64,000 nt of DNA from CAZNYN01 sp964577295 (GCA_964577295.1 CAZNYN010000002.1:41461-105460), one strand, 5' to 3'; counted from the first letter of the stretch, positions 8,868-17,583 are shown. The notes: generated from the sequence alone by a model not told the origin. Program-made: numbers and translations.

Positions 8868-9735
8868 CGTTGGATTGCTTTTTAACACGCAAAAACCGGC
8901 CGCATTCGAAATGGCCGAAAAATTATGCTCTTGGGGCAAGGAACATGAAGTTAACTTCCTCTTTCCCCCCCATGAGGCATCTGCACTCTCCGTTCCAGAA
9001 ACACCAGATCATATATGGCGCGAGGCTGTGTCCTTCGCCGTTATACTGGGCGGTGACGGAACATTTTTAAGAGCCGCAAGATACACATTCGGATATAACA
9101 TTCCGCTTTACGGAATAAACTTGGGGCGCCTGGGATTTTTGGCAACAGGCTCTCCCGATTCCGCTTCAAATGACATAATGAACATAATAGCCGGAAAATA
9201 TACCTTGCAGAAGCGCAGCCTTCTTAAAGGACATGTTTGGAGAGGCGGACGCCTGGTGCATGAACTGCACGCTCTGAACGACCTTGTTATATCAAAAGGA
9301 AATATCGCACGCGTCATAGACCTTGAGGTAAGAGTGTCGGGCGAAATACTCTCACTCTTTTTGGCGGACGGACTCATTCTTTCTACCCCTACAGGCTCTA
9401 CGGCATACGCTCTTTCCGCAGGAGGCCCCATTGTTCCGCCGCACGTTCCCTGCATGCTTATAGCCCCTATATGCGCGCATACGCTATACGCAAGGCCCGT
9501 AGTGCTAAGCAGCAACGACAACGCTGTCATAATCCCAAAAGGTGAGACAAGAAATCTGATGCTGACACAGGACGGACAGCTTGGCTATGAACTTCTGCCC
9601 GACGACAGGCTTGAAGTGATGATTGATACGGACATGTACGTAAATACAATTCAACTGTACGGAAGAAGCTACTACGACCTATTGAGAGAAAAACTGCGCT
9701 GGGGATTCAACGGGATCTCGGGCGAGGGAGAGTAG
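8857..9735 (+). CDS. nadK: NAD kinase
   Basis: Phosphorylates NAD to NADP, using ATP or polyphosphate. The 292-residue protein shows the family marks in order: GGDGTFLRAAR at about 65-75, the INLGRLGFLA segment, LNDLVISKG, and STPTGSTAYALSAGGPIV at about 175-192, which binds NAD. The start overlaps the last codons of tlyA by 11 bases and AGGATG lies upstream. The tlyA-nadK-recN order is common in monoderm bacteria and related phyla. Confidence 0.96.
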   Translation: MPSNVGLLFNTQKPAAFEMAEKLCSWGKEHEVNFLFPPHEASALSVPETPDHIWREAVSFAVILGGDGTFLRAARYTFGYNIPLYGINLGRLGFLATGSPDSASNDIMNIIAGKYTLQKRSLLKGHVWRGGRLVHELHALNDLVISKGNIARVIDLEVRVSGEILSLFLADGLILSTPTGSTAYALSAGGPIVPPHVPCMLIAPICAHTLYARPVVLSSNDNAVIIPKGETRNLMLTQDGQLGYELLPDDRLEVMIDTDMYVNTIQLYGRSYYDLLREKLRWGFNGISGEGE

Positions 9736-9737
9736 CC

Positions 9738-11399
9738 TTGATAGAAGAACTGCGGGTATTTGCCATAGGCGGCATAAAAGAAGCTTCGCTCAAATTTTCC
9801 GGTAATTTCATTGTGATAACAGGTGAAAGCGGATCGGGGAAAAGCAGTCTTGTGCGCGCACTGGAATTTGCCGCAGGCAAAAGAGCTCAAGTAAACCACA
9901 TACGCACGGGGGAAGATCAATCCGAGGCACAGGTGATTTTAAGCACTGAATTCATAAATAACATTCCTGACGAATATCAGCCCCAAGAAGGTACTTTTAT
10001 AGCACGAAGAACTTTTAACAGAAACGGGCGAGGACGCTGCACAATACAGGAACATAATGTCCCGCTCAACATACTGTCGTCCGCTATGGAAAAAGAACTG
10101 GTCATCCAGAGCCAGTTTGCCCAGTTGGGACTGCTCGACCAGGAAAAACAGATGGAACTTGTCGATTCATGCGGAGGGGACTCTGTTCTGAACGCAGCTA
10201 AAAAACTTGAACAAACATTCTCCGACACAGTCTCCTGCGAGCGCAAAATTATCGCTCTCAAAAAAAAGAGAACAGAGCTTGAAGAAAAATACCAAGATTC
10301 CGATAAAATTATACGCCTTATAAACTCCCTTCAGCTAACATCTGACAGCGAAGAACAATGGGCAAAAGAAATCCGCGAACTCGAACGAAACGCAAAAACA
10401 TACGAAGCCGTAAGCACTCTGTCGGAAAAAATGTCAGGCGCATACGAAGGCGGATCTCTTCTCGAAAACACGGAAAAAATAGCAAGAGAGATATATGCCG
10501 CACTGCCTACGGAGTCCGTTCAATGGAAAGAGTCTATCGAAAAGATGCTCTCGGCGGCGCAGGAACTCTCCAAAAACCTAAAAAGCCACACACTCGCATT
10601 GGGTTCGCCGGAAAATATCGAGGAGTCCAAAGAACGCCTCGAAACAAAAATGGGAATACTGCGAAAAATAAAAAGAACTCTCTCAGTCACCTCGTGCGCC
10701 GCACTGCTGGAATATGTTCGAACCGCGGAAATTGAAATAACATGGCTTAAAGAGAGCTTCAAGGAGCTCGACTCTCTCGAAAAGGAAGCCTCAAGATTAA
10801 AGAAAGAAACATCATCTCTGGCAATGGAGCTGAGACGGCTTCGTGAAGAGTACGCATTGATTCTAAGCTCAAAGGTCAATTCTCACCTAAAAGATTTGGC
10901 AATGGAACATGCAAATTTTACTATACAGGTGGAACACCAGATCAAAGTAAGAGCCAGCGGAGCGGAAAACGTCTCCTTCATGCTTTCGCTTCCTGACCAG
11001 ACACCGCTGCCTGTGGGCAAAACGGCATCTGGCGGAGAACTCAGCAGAATATTAATCGCCCTCCAGCTTTCCCTGGGAGACAGTCAGCTCCCGGGAACAC
11101 TCGTCTTTGACGAAGTCGAAGCCGGACTCGGCGGGAAGACGGCACTGCTTGCCGGCAGCAAACTTAGGGAACTCTCAAAGCGCTGCAGAACAATATTAAT
11201 AACCCACGAAGCCACCATTGCAGCAATGGCAGATCAGCACTTTGTCGTAAAAAGATACGGAGAAGACACGGAAATTATCGAAATAAGCGGCAATGAAAGA
11301 GAACGTGAGATAGCAAGAATGCTTGCAGGCGATGAGTCGTCCCCGGAAGCTTTGGAACATGCGAAATCTTTGTTATGGAGCAGCGATAATCAGCGTTGA
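9738..11399 (+). CDS. recN: DNA repair ATPase RecN
   Basis: SMC-like ATPase that acts at double-strand breaks. It starts with TTG two bases after nadK; GGGAGAG provides the ribosome site and the first residues (IEELRVFAIGGIKEASL) align with the family start. Walker A GESGSGKSSL is near residue 30. A central coiled coil of E/K/R-rich heptads covers about 150-400. The ABC signature ASGGELSRILIALQL is at about 430 and Walker B LVFDEVEAGLGG at about 455, then ILITHEATIAAMADQHF. Length (553) is standard. The stop codon TGA is part of the -35 element of the rplU promoter. Confidence 0.95.
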   Translation: MIEELRVFAIGGIKEASLKFSGNFIVITGESGSGKSSLVRALEFAAGKRAQVNHIRTGEDQSEAQVILSTEFINNIPDEYQPQEGTFIARRTFNRNGRGRCTIQEHNVPLNILSSAMEKELVIQSQFAQLGLLDQEKQMELVDSCGGDSVLNAAKKLEQTFSDTVSCERKIIALKKKRTELEEKYQDSDKIIRLINSLQLTSDSEEQWAKEIRELERNAKTYEAVSTLSEKMSGAYEGGSLLENTEKIAREIYAALPTESVQWKESIEKMLSAAQELSKNLKSHTLALGSPENIEESKERLETKMGILRKIKRTLSVTSCAALLEYVRTAEIEITWLKESFKELDSLEKEASRLKKETSSLAMELRRLREEYALILSSKVNSHLKDLAMEHANFTIQVEHQIKVRASGAENVSFMLSLPDQTPLPVGKTASGGELSRILIALQLSLGDSQLPGTLVFDEVEAGLGGKTALLAGSKLRELSKRCRTILITHEATIAAMADQHFVVKRYGEDTEIIEISGNEREREIARMLAGDESSPEALEHAKSLLWSSDNQR

Positions 11400-11424
11400 C
11401 ACATCACGGAAATTTCCATATAAT
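11396..11424 (+). promoter_or_regulatory. Consensus sigma-70 promoter for rplU-rpmA
   Basis: TTGACA (11396-11401), a 17-base spacer and TATAAT (11419-11424): a perfect match to the vegetative consensus. The -35 box overlaps the recN stop codon. A second -10-like TATAAT lies at 11435-11440. Such strength is expected for ribosomal protein genes. Confidence 0.88.
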
Positions 11425-11441
11425 ACACAAGTTGTATAATA

Positions 11442-11490
11442 CGCTTGGTGTGGGTCTTAAAAGTCTTTTGACTACCCAGCACGCAGCGGA
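11442..11490 (+). promoter_or_regulatory. Structured rplU leader (candidate L21 leader)
   Basis: The 5' untranslated region can fold into a stem: CGCT (11442-11445) pairs with AGCG (11485-11488), GTG (11448-11450) with CAC (11480-11482), and GGGT (11452-11455) with ACCC (11474-11477); an inner AAAAG/CTTTT hairpin fills the loop. The stem ends right before the GGGAGG ribosome site. This resembles the autoregulatory leaders known before rplU-rpmA in Firmicutes, but the match to a known model is unverified. Confidence 0.45.
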
Positions 11491-11504
11491 GGGAGGAAAT
11501 TATA

Positions 11505-11816
11505 ATGTATGCAGTAATCGAAACATGCGGTAAGCAGTACAGAGTCGCAGCAGGTGACAAAGTACGCTTCGAAGTGCTCCACGCCGAAGTTGGAGCAACA
11601 GTAACATTTGACAAAGTCATCCTTCTTGGCAAAGATGACGGGCCTGTAATCGGTCTTCCTTATGTAGAGGGCGCATCGGTAACGGGCAAAGTCCTTGAGA
11701 ACGGCAAAGACGACAAAGTTATCGTCTTCAAGTACCGCAGAAAGAAAAATTACCGTAAATTCCGCGGTCATCGCCAGCAGTTCACATCTGTAGTCATCGA
11801 AGGAATCAACGCTTAG
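11505..11816 (+). CDS. rplU: 50S ribosomal protein bL21
   Basis: Large-subunit protein L21, 103 residues, binding 23S rRNA near L20. Begins MYAVIETCGKQYRV, and the C-terminal part KYRRKKNYRKFRGHRQ is the basic RNA-binding signature. GGAGGGAGG stands before the ATG. First gene of the rplU-rpmA-obg group downstream of a consensus promoter; a terminator after rpmA probably reduces flow into obg. Confidence 0.97.
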   Translation: MYAVIETCGKQYRVAAGDKVRFEVLHAEVGATVTFDKVILLGKDDGPVIGLPYVEGASVTGKVLENGKDDKVIVFKYRRKKNYRKFRGHRQQFTSVVIEGINA

Positions 11817-11843
11817 TTTTACGATAGAGGGGGATATTGAGTT

Positions 11844-12101
11844 ATGGCACATAAAAAAGGTCAAGGTAGCAGTACTAACGGTCGCGACAGTCAGCCTAAA
11901 TATCTTGGTGTGAAGCGCAGTGACGGCCAGTTGGTAAATGCGGGAACAATAATCGTCCGCCAGCGCGGAACAAAGATTCATCCCGGGCAGAATGTAGGAC
12001 TCGGACGCGATTTCACACTGTTTGCACTTACAGCGGGAAAAGTCCGTTTCCAGACTAAGGCTGATCGCAAGTTTGCAATAGTGGAACCTGAGACACTTTA
12101 G
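11844..12101 (+). CDS. rpmA: 50S ribosomal protein bL27
   Basis: Large-subunit protein L27, 85 residues, whose N-terminus reaches the peptidyl-transferase centre. It begins MAHKKGQGSSTNGRDSQ directly, without the N-terminal extension that is cleaved by the Prp protease in Firmicutes. GVKRSDGQLVNAGTIIVRQRG and GLGRDFTLFAL are diagnostic. Lies 27 bases after rplU with AGAGGGGG as ribosome site. Confidence 0.97.
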   Translation: MAHKKGQGSSTNGRDSQPKYLGVKRSDGQLVNAGTIIVRQRGTKIHPGQNVGLGRDFTLFALTAGKVRFQTKADRKFAIVEPETL

Positions 12102-12124
12102 TTTTACACATATCAGCATTATCC

Positions 12125-12155
12125 GGGGGCCAATATTATGGCCCCCTTTTATTTT
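12125..12155 (+). terminator. Rho-independent terminator after rpmA
   Basis: GGGGGCC (12125-12131) and GGCCCCC (12140-12146) form a strong stem with an AT-rich loop, followed by TTTTATTTT. It separates rplU-rpmA from obg and probably acts as a partial terminator, because obg starts only 21 bases later. Confidence 0.85.
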
Positions 12156-12175
12156 AAGAAAAACGAGGTAGCTAA

Positions 12176-13615
12176 ATGAAATTTGTAGATTCTGTTCGTA
12201 TTTCCGTTAAGGCAGGCCGAGGCGGAAACGGCTGTATGAGTTTTCTCAGAGAGAGATTCAAACCTGACGGCGGTCCGGACGGCGGTAACGGAGGCAAAGG
12301 CGGAAGCATAATATTCGAAGCGACCACCAACCTTCAGACACTTGCCGACCTCGAATATCAAAGGAACATAAAAGGCTCCAACGGAAGCCACGGAAAAGGC
12401 AGTGCCAGAAACGGCGCAGCCGGTGACGATATAGTTATACATGTCCCATGCGGCACAATAATTTATGACGCAGAGACAAACGAAGGTCTGGCCGACCTTG
12501 TCGAGCCTGGCGATCGTTTTATGGCCGCAAGAGGCGGCAGGGGAGGCAGAGGCAACAGGTACTTCTCCAGCTCCGCACGAAAAGCTCCGAGATTCTGCGA
12601 AAAGGGAGATATGGGAGAAGAGGCTGAAATACGCCTCGAACTTAGGCTTATTGCCGACGTAGGGCTCGTAGGCCTCCCTAATGTAGGCAAATCCAGCATA
12701 CTTGCATCAATTTCAAATGCCCAGCCAAAGATTGCAAACTATCCCTTCACAACCCTCTCTCCGAACCTCGGCGTGCTGAATACAGGCTATGAGCGTGTTG
12801 TAATAGCGGACATTCCCGGTTTGATAGAAGGAGCTCACATGAACAAGGGGCTTGGTCTCGATTTCCTGCGCCACATAGAGCGCAGCCGCCTTCTGATTCA
12901 TGTTCTGAGCCTGGAGTCTGGAGATTTTGACCTCATGGCGGAAGAATTTAACACCATCCGCAGTGAGATGAAACTCTATGACCCGAATCTCGAAGAGCGT
13001 CCATATTTTGTTGTAGCAAACAAACTTGACGAGATAGAGGGAAATGACGAGCTTGTACCGAAACTGCGCAGCTATTTTGAGGAGAAAAACATACCCTTCT
13101 GCACTGTAAGCGCTCTTACGGATGAAGGAATTCCCGACCTTGTAAAGCAGATAATTAAATTTACAGACGCAAATCCCAGACCGCACAGCGAGGTAAGACT
13201 TTTCGCACTCGAAGAGGTTCCTCTTGACACACCGGCACCTGTGCGCAGAAGAAATAAGATACAGATAGTTGCGCTTCACGGCGGCGGCTACAAAGTCATG
13301 CACAAACAGCTTGAAAAAGCGGCAGAGCGCTACGATATGAGCCAAGATGAGAATGTTGCACGCTTTACCCTTCTGCTGCGCAAATACAAAGTAGAGCAGC
13401 TCCTGGAAGCCGCCGGCGCCAAAGAGGGAGACACGATCAACATAGGATATACAGACTTCATATTCTATCCCGATTACTATCCCTCCGACTTTGAAGATGA
13501 ATCTGCCAACGAGACAGATGCCGCCGGCGAAGACAGCGCGGAGGAACAGGAAGAAACGAGAGAGCCTGAGATCTTTGAGGTTCCTTCTGAAGAAGAAAGC
13601 GCAACCGAAGAATAA
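12176..13615 (+). CDS. obg: GTPase Obg/CgtA
   Basis: Ribosome-assembly GTPase that binds the 50S subunit and couples growth to guanine nucleotides. The glycine-rich Obg fold covers about residues 1-158 (KAGRGGNGCMSF, GGNGGKGG). The GTPase domain follows with G1 GLPNVGKSS at 166-174, a TTLSPNLG switch, G3 DIPGL and G4 NKLDE. A C-terminal OCT domain covers about 350-430. The last ~50 residues form a very acidic tail (rich in E, D, S), which gives 479 residues against about 430 in Bacillus; the tail varies between phyla. The rplU-rpmA-obg-nadD order is conserved. Confidence 0.96.
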   Translation: MKFVDSVRISVKAGRGGNGCMSFLRERFKPDGGPDGGNGGKGGSIIFEATTNLQTLADLEYQRNIKGSNGSHGKGSARNGAAGDDIVIHVPCGTIIYDAETNEGLADLVEPGDRFMAARGGRGGRGNRYFSSSARKAPRFCEKGDMGEEAEIRLELRLIADVGLVGLPNVGKSSILASISNAQPKIANYPFTTLSPNLGVLNTGYERVVIADIPGLIEGAHMNKGLGLDFLRHIERSRLLIHVLSLESGDFDLMAEEFNTIRSEMKLYDPNLEERPYFVVANKLDEIEGNDELVPKLRSYFEEKNIPFCTVSALTDEGIPDLVKQIIKFTDANPRPHSEVRLFALEEVPLDTPAPVRRRNKIQIVALHGGGYKVMHKQLEKAAERYDMSQDENVARFTLLLRKYKVEQLLEAAGAKEGDTINIGYTDFIFYPDYYPSDFEDESANETDAAGEDSAEEQEETREPEIFEVPSEEESATEE

Positions 13616-13649
13616 TTTAAAAAATAAACACTGCATCGGAGTGTGTTGA

Positions 13650-14270
13650 ATGGTTAACTCGGAAAAGCGACGTGTCGGAATCATGGGCGGAACGTTTGAC
13701 CCAATACATTATGGGCATCTTCGCGCAGCAGATGACGCTCACGCCGCTCTTGGGCTCTCGGAGGTCATATTCATCCCGACGGGACAGCCTCCGCATAAAA
13801 ACAGCAAAATGCTTACCTCCGCCGAAGACAGATATATGATGACTGTTTTGGCGACGGTAGACTGTCCGTATTTTTCGGTTTCAAGGGTGGAAGTAGACAG
13901 AAACGGGCAGAGTTATACAATAGATACTCTGAAAACCTTGCGTGCAATGAGCAAATACGAGGATGCCGAGTTCTATTTTATAACAGGACTCGATGCCGTT
14001 ATGGATATCGTGTCGTGGAAAAATCCCGAGGAAATTATGCAGTTGTGCCGATTTGTAGCGGTCAGCAGATATGGTTATACTCATAAAAGAATGCAGGAAC
14101 TGCCCAGAGAACTCAGCTCTGCAATAATACCATTGGAAATACCATTGCTTGCCATATCAAGCACAGAGCTCAGAGACAGGGTAAGGCGCAATTGGAGCAT
14201 ACGTTTTCTTGTTCCGCCTTCGGTTGAACAATATATTATGAAAAAAACTTTGTACAAAGAAGATAATTAA
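13650..14270 (+). CDS. nadD: Nicotinate-nucleotide adenylyltransferase
   Basis: Makes deamido-NAD from nicotinate mononucleotide and ATP. The nucleotidyl-transferase motif GGTFDPIHYGHLRAA near residues 13-27 includes the T/HxGH ATP site; PTGQPPHK and the C-terminal ISSTELRDRVR motif complete the family pattern. 206 residues, a normal length. A GGAGTG ribosome site precedes the ATG. It lies between obg and the LCP gene, as in many Firmicutes and Synergistota, where rsfS also follows. Confidence 0.95.
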   Translation: MVNSEKRRVGIMGGTFDPIHYGHLRAADDAHAALGLSEVIFIPTGQPPHKNSKMLTSAEDRYMMTVLATVDCPYFSVSRVEVDRNGQSYTIDTLKTLRAMSKYEDAEFYFITGLDAVMDIVSWKNPEEIMQLCRFVAVSRYGYTHKRMQELPRELSSAIIPLEIPLLAISSTELRDRVRRNWSIRFLVPPSVEQYIMKKTLYKEDN

Positions 14271-14284
14271 CGGGGGAGTACTTT

Positions 14285-15706
14285 GTGAAAGTTTCTAAAT
14301 CAGCGGTTCTCATTGTCGTATTCGCATTTGCGGCTCTTGTTGCCGGAGTCGGATTAAAATTTTATATGACCTACCACTCGGGTGCATCCGGAATATACAA
14401 AGAAATTGAAAAAAATGCCAGTCCTGACAGCAAAGAATACGAAGCCTTGAAAGAACAGGGAAAATTCAACGTCCTGATAATGGGGGAGGACAATGTTGAA
14501 GGTTCCCGACGTTCGGATACAATCCTCTTTGCATCTGTTAATATAAAAGACAAGAACATCAGAATACTTTCGCTGCCCAGAGACACACGAGTGGAAATAC
14601 CCGGACACGGCACACAGAAGCTTAACCACGCATTTGCATACGGCGGACACGACCTAATGACAGAAACGGTTGAGAGATACATAGGAGAACCGATTCTCTA
14701 CTATGTCGTTGTTGATTATGACAGCTTTCCCGCTCTGATAGACATTATGGGCGGAGTTGAGATTGACGTTAAGAAGAGAATGCGCTATGTTGACAGAGCC
14801 GGCAAACTGGACATAAACATACAGCCAGGACTTCAGACAATGGACGGAAAAACAGCGCTGCACTTCGTACGATTCCGTAAAGACGCCCTCGGTGACATAG
14901 GACGAGTTCAAAGACAGCAACAGTTTGTAAAAGCGTTAATCAAAAAAGCTTATGATCCGACCGCGATTATAAAAATCCCAGAACTGATAGGGCAAATGGC
15001 TAAACTTTTCAGAACGGATATGACGCCTACTCTTGCTATACAGCTTGGCGGTTTTGTCAGCAATGAAATAGGAAGAGACAAAATCTTCTTCTCAACACTG
15101 CACGGAGAGGCCAGAACTATAGACAGGCTAAGCTACTGGATAGGTGATATCGATACAACAAAGTCATTCTTAAATGCGTCGCTTGATGTACTCTTGTCAG
15201 GCGATATAGATACAAAAACTACATCTAAGAATAATTTTTCGGGGCTGTCGCTATCATACACAAACGCGCTTGACGAAGCTCCGTCATCGGCGCAGAATAC
15301 ATCCAAAGATACAAACAGCCCTTCAAAGCAGGAGAAGCAAGAGCTGACAAAAGAAGAAATGACAAAAATCATAAAATCCATCCCAGACTCCGTAGCAGTC
15401 CTGAACGGAACAGGCAAAGCCGGAGTGGGGCAGGAAGTGGCAGTCCGCCTTCAGACATTGGGAATCGATGTTCTTGACACAGGAAACGCCAAACATTTTG
15501 ACTACCAGACATCCAATGTTATTTACCCCGTAAATTCGGATGCAAAATCAGTAGAGACAGCTAAAATGCTCGGCAGCTTCTTGGAAGTTCCCAAAAATTT
15601 GGTACGTCCAAGCAAACAGGCATTTTATGCTTCGATAATACTGGGGCATGACTACAAAAGAATCGTCAAACTTTTAGATCAATATATTTCCATACAGAAC
15701 AAATAA
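14285..15706 (+). CDS. LytR-CpsA-Psr (LCP) family protein
   Basis: Membrane-anchored, outward-facing LCP protein; the family transfers undecaprenyl-linked glycopolymers to peptidoglycan. It starts with GTG after GGGGGAG. One N-terminal membrane helix (about 6-27) is followed by the LCP domain (about 60-240) with the conserved arginines and aspartates RRSDTILFA, LSLPRDTRVEIPG, KLNHAFAYGG and RFRKDALGDIGRVQRQQQF. A linker rich in S/T/K (about 305-365) leads to a LytR_C-type domain (about 370-465) beginning SVAVLNGTGKAG. Its presence between nadD and rsfS is typical. In a diderm the acceptor polymer is not obvious. Confidence 0.9.
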   Translation: MKVSKSAVLIVVFAFAALVAGVGLKFYMTYHSGASGIYKEIEKNASPDSKEYEALKEQGKFNVLIMGEDNVEGSRRSDTILFASVNIKDKNIRILSLPRDTRVEIPGHGTQKLNHAFAYGGHDLMTETVERYIGEPILYYVVVDYDSFPALIDIMGGVEIDVKKRMRYVDRAGKLDINIQPGLQTMDGKTALHFVRFRKDALGDIGRVQRQQQFVKALIKKAYDPTAIIKIPELIGQMAKLFRTDMTPTLAIQLGGFVSNEIGRDKIFFSTLHGEARTIDRLSYWIGDIDTTKSFLNASLDVLLSGDIDTKTTSKNNFSGLSLSYTNALDEAPSSAQNTSKDTNSPSKQEKQELTKEEMTKIIKSIPDSVAVLNGTGKAGVGQEVAVRLQTLGIDVLDTGNAKHFDYQTSNVIYPVNSDAKSVETAKMLGSFLEVPKNLVRPSKQAFYASIILGHDYKRIVKLLDQYISIQNK

Positions 15707-15724
15707 GAAAGGGTGTTTAACATA

Positions 15725-16087
15725 ATGGACGAAAAAGAAAAATTTTACGAACAATACAAACCATTGGTAGATGCGCTGCTTGATAAACATGCCATAGAGG
15801 TAACAGTTCACAACCTAAGTGAGGTTTCCACCTTTACGGAAGCTTTTATCGTAGCCATAGCAAGATCTGACATACATGCCAGAACGCTTAAGGAAACTGC
15901 GGGCGACATGCTTGACGAGATGAATCTGCCGCACAAAGTGGAGGGTGAGGACAGCTCAAAATGGTGCCTCATGGATGCGGGGCACATAATAGTAAATATT
16001 CTCAGCAAAGACGGAAACGACTATTACCGCTTAGATTCACTCTGGGGGGATGCTCCCGTCGCCAAGTTCAAGGACATTGACGATTAA
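15725..16087 (+). CDS. rsfS: Ribosomal silencing factor RsfS
   Basis: Binds ribosomal protein L14 and keeps subunits apart during starvation. 120 residues from ATG 15725; an in-frame GTG at 15713 lies inside the AAAGGG ribosome site and is unlikely. The markers VTVHNLSEVSTFTEAFIVA, LDEMNLPHKVEGEDSSKW and DAGHIIVNIL fit the family well, the last being the L14-binding face. It follows the LCP gene by 18 bases. Confidence 0.94.
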   Translation: MDEKEKFYEQYKPLVDALLDKHAIEVTVHNLSEVSTFTEAFIVAIARSDIHARTLKETAGDMLDEMNLPHKVEGEDSSKWCLMDAGHIIVNILSKDGNDYYRLDSLWGDAPVAKFKDIDD

Positions 16088-16114
16088 CTTATATTTTTTA
16101 TAGGACAGAATAAA

Positions 16115-16477
16115 ATGAACTGCATATTTTGTTTAATCAAAGATTACGTACTCGAGAACGACCTTTTCTACTCGGTCTATGACAAAACTCCAGTAAACGA
16201 AGGGCACATGCTGCTGATATCAAAGAGACATGCGGCAACGTACTTTGACCTTACAAAAGAGGAACAGTCCGCATTGCTTGATATACTGGACTCGGCAAAA
16301 AAACTTTTAGATGAAAAGTTCCACCCCGATGGCTACAACATCGGCATAAACTGCGGCGAATGCTCGGGGCAAAGCGTAATGCATATGCATTTGCATTTGA
16401 TACCGCGCTACAAAGGTGATACGAACTCACCGCAAGGCGGAGTACGCGGAGTAATTCCCGAAAAGATGGGATACTAG
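16115..16477 (+). CDS. HIT-family nucleotide hydrolase
   Basis: Small histidine-triad protein (120 residues) of the HinT/Ap4A-hydrolase type, which hydrolyses nucleoside phosphoramidates or dinucleotides. It begins NCIFCLIKD, giving a CxxC that often binds zinc in this group, continues with NEGHMLLISKRH, and carries the triad VMHMHLHLIPRYKGD at about 93-107. The natural substrate is not predictable. It is the last gene of the + strand arm; a strong hairpin terminator begins eight bases after its stop. Confidence 0.92.
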   Translation: MNCIFCLIKDYVLENDLFYSVYDKTPVNEGHMLLISKRHAATYFDLTKEEQSALLDILDSAKKLLDEKFHPDGYNIGINCGECSGQSVMHMHLHLIPRYKGDTNSPQGGVRGVIPEKMGY

Positions 16478-16484
16478 TAAAAAC

Positions 16485-16526
16485 AAAAATACCCCCATAG
16501 CAACCATGCTCATGGGGGTATTTTTT
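16485..16526. terminator. Bidirectional terminator after the HIT gene
   Basis: Arms AAAAATACCCCCAT (16485-16498) and ATGGGGGTATTTTT (16512-16525) are exact complements (14 bp) with a 13-base loop and a U-run on both strands. It ends the + strand arm and could also stop - strand transcription arriving from tpiA. Confidence 0.92.
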
Positions 16527-16541
16527 CGGAATACATAATGT

Positions 16542-16599
16542 CCTATAATATATCTTATGTTATTTTATCATATAAAATAACATAAGATCTTGTTATAGG
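16542..16599. repeat. Nested AT-rich palindrome of 58 bases
   Basis: An exact 16-bp inverted repeat, ATCTTATGTTATTTTA (16552-16567) and TAAAATAACATAAGAT (16573-16588), has a 5-base loop (TCATA). It is flanked by a second exact pair, CCTATAA (16542-16548) and TTATAGG (16593-16599). It lies in the AT-rich gap between the converging HIT and tpiA ends. It may be an extra bidirectional terminator, a cruciform or a small mobile-element remnant. Bases 16600-16701 hold nothing else I recognise. Confidence 0.85.
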
Positions 16600-16701
16600 A
16601 ACATATATAGATATCTGTTTTCATGTAGTTTTCTTGTCTTATAATTTTTATAACAGTACAATTTTTATCTTTGCTTGTCAATTATATGCGTATTCTTATT
16701 C

Positions 16702-17493
16702 TTATATATTCGGCAGAGATTCTATTATTTTTACAAAACTTTCCGCATTTAATGACGCGCCTCCGATAAGAAGTCCGTCAATATCTTTTTGATTAAGTAT
16801 TTCACCAGAGTTTTCCGGTTTGGCGCTGCCTCCGTAAAGAACGATAATTTTGTCCGCAGCATCTTTTCCATAGGCTGTATTTATAAGCCCTCGTATGTAT
16901 TTACAGACATTCTGCGCATCGGTCGGACTTGCCGTTCTGCCTGTTCCGATTGCCCATACGGGTTCATAAGCTATGATGACGTTGTCTGCCAAAGCTGCCG
17001 GCTTTACACCAAGCAATGCGCCTTTAAGCTGATCTGCTATGACATCGTACGTTCTGTCTGATTCACGTTCTTCCAGGGTTTCTCCGACACAGAGCACAGA
17101 AACAAGCCCGGCTTGGTATGAGGACGATATTTTTCTGTTTACGTCACAATCTGTCTCATGAAATATGTGACGTCTTTCACTATGTCCTATAATTACATGG
17201 GTACACTTTGCTTCGATAAGCATAGAAGCCGATATTTCGCCTGTAAAGGCCCCTTCTCGTTCCCAATGGATATTCTGGCCTCCGACTATAAGGGGGTTCG
17301 CTCCTTTGGCTTTTATTGCGCTTTCTATTGATATTGCAGGCGGAAATATTGCTATTTCGAGTTTTTTTTCATCCAGTGCATCTGTTATTTTTGTTTTGCC
17401 TGCAATGTTTTCAACGATTTTATTTATCAAATTGTATGCTGCAGATGGTCCGTTGTACATTTTCCAATTGCCGGCTATGAATTTCCTGCGCAT
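16702..17493 (-). CDS. tpiA: Triose-phosphate isomerase
   Basis: Interconverts dihydroxyacetone phosphate and glyceraldehyde 3-phosphate in glycolysis. The start is ATG 17493, which follows GGAGGG and gives MRRKFIAGNWKMYNG; a longer frame to 17532 lacks support. Catalytic residues are visible: K11 in GNWKM, H104 in IIGHSERR and E177 in AYEPVWAIGTGRTAS; the phosphate-binding GGSAKPEN and GLLIGGASL close the barrel. About 263 residues. Third gene of the gap-pgk-tpiA set, with a hairpin in the 90-base gap after pgk. Confidence 0.96.
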   Translation of the reverse strand: MRRKFIAGNWKMYNGPSAAYNLINKIVENIAGKTKITDALDEKKLEIAIFPPAISIESAIKAKGANPLIVGGQNIHWEREGAFTGEISASMLIEAKCTHVIIGHSERRHIFHETDCDVNRKISSSYQAGLVSVLCVGETLEERESDRTYDVIADQLKGALLGVKPAALADNVIIAYEPVWAIGTGRTASPTDAQNVCKYIRGLINTAYGKDAADKIIVLYGGSAKPENSGEILNQKDIDGLLIGGASLNAESFVKIIESLPNI

Positions 17494-17529
17494 TTGTTTA
17501 CCCTCCAAGTAACCGCAATGTGTAGAAAA

Positions 17530-17570
17530 CAAGGGTGATTACATCCCTATACGGGAGGAAATCACCCTTG
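17530..17570 (-). terminator. Hairpin between pgk and tpiA
   Basis: Arms CAAGGGTGATT (17530-17540) and AATCACCCTTG (17560-17570) are exact complements; an inner pair TCCC/GGGA may stack in the loop. On the - strand the second arm is followed by TTTTC, a weak T-run. It probably attenuates, or acts as an RNA-processing site, between pgk and tpiA rather than fully terminating. Confidence 0.6.
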
Positions 17571-17583
17571 TGATTATTTTACG

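Noticed and set aside
12713..13684. 323-codon open frame on the - strand
   Set aside because: It is antisense to obg, which has all family motifs; no ribosome site or recognisable protein pattern.
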